Source: Tridacna crocea
Lineage: Eukaryota; Mollusca; Bivalvia; Cardiida; Cardiidae
Direction of reading: 5' to 3'
Length of the DNA: 64,000 bases
NCBI GenBank assembly: GCA_943736015.1
Contig: OX031068.1
Location: 26,792,296 to 26,856,295 of the forward strand
Every line of letters begins with the position of its first letter. Position 1 is the first letter of the stretch. Positions 63,789 through 64,000 of this stretch are shown piece by piece. The notes beneath the pieces are model-generated. The model ran no database searches, was not told where the DNA came from, and saw only the letters and a list, made by a program, of their open reading frames with translations. A program made the position numbers and the translations under genes.

Positions 63789-64000
63789 ATTGCATGAGAA
63801 TTATTCAATAAAAAATGTATAAGAAATATAATCATATACAAGCATACTATTGATTTAAAGCTACGGCGTAATCTACATAATTATGTGTAAATATGATATT
63901 CCTTGATTCACATATGACGAAAAAAATGGATAAATAGTCATTTTTCTAAATTAGATACAGTTTATTTACGATATCGAATTATATCCTTTACCAATCGATC

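Overview
The window is eukaryotic and most likely from a bivalve mollusc. It is AT-rich, has almost no long open frames, and contains intron-like and UTR-like signals. Several repeats resemble ones I know from bivalve genomes: the AGCTCACCTGAGC element starts, tRNA-derived SINEs ending in gttaaac-like tails, and a diverged copy of a palindromic MITE common in Dreissena. A heterodont bivalve is my best guess, but species cannot be fixed from this sequence alone.

About a quarter to a third of the window is one family of short inverted-repeat elements, roughly 230 bp each. They are flanked by TTAA, start TTAACYCWTTACC and end GGTAAWGRGTTAA. In the middle they carry a near-perfect palindrome of about 67 bp (GTGGGAAAAGGAGAAAATGC and its reverse complement). 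I list about 85 copies and pieces. The ends fit piggyBac-type MITEs. Many copies abut and share one TTAA, one copy is inserted in the core of another, and one has a paralogous empty site in the same window. Most short open frames seen here are translations of these repeats.

Genes. The only convincing intact coding sequence is on the minus strand at 30990-32234. It encodes a 414-residue ankyrin-repeat protein with a degenerate SOCS-box-like segment and a potential N-myristoylation start, preceded by a splice acceptor and a 5-codon upstream frame. Three probable exon remnants of plus-strand genes were read from splice signals: a last coding exon at 1104-1276 with a hydrophobic C-terminus and a polyadenylation signal, and a membrane-segment exon at 47975-48255 that would splice to a terminal exon at 49771-49788 with its own AATAAA.

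Other mobile DNA. At 19144-22595 lies a decayed TTAA-flanked element. It carries a THAP zinc-finger gene, broken by a 34-bp palindrome with a 7-bp target duplication, and a remnant on the opposite strand resembling a P2X7-like ORF. Two large related elements (23517-25428 and 50778-52534) each contain six 165-bp internal repeats. From 33.9 to 44.2 kb the DNA is built from diverged copies of a larger unit with TIRs reading TGGTCTAAGGGAGAAAACTC. A 188-bp tandem array sits at 39.7-40.66 kb. SINEs, hairpins and minisatellites fill much of the rest.
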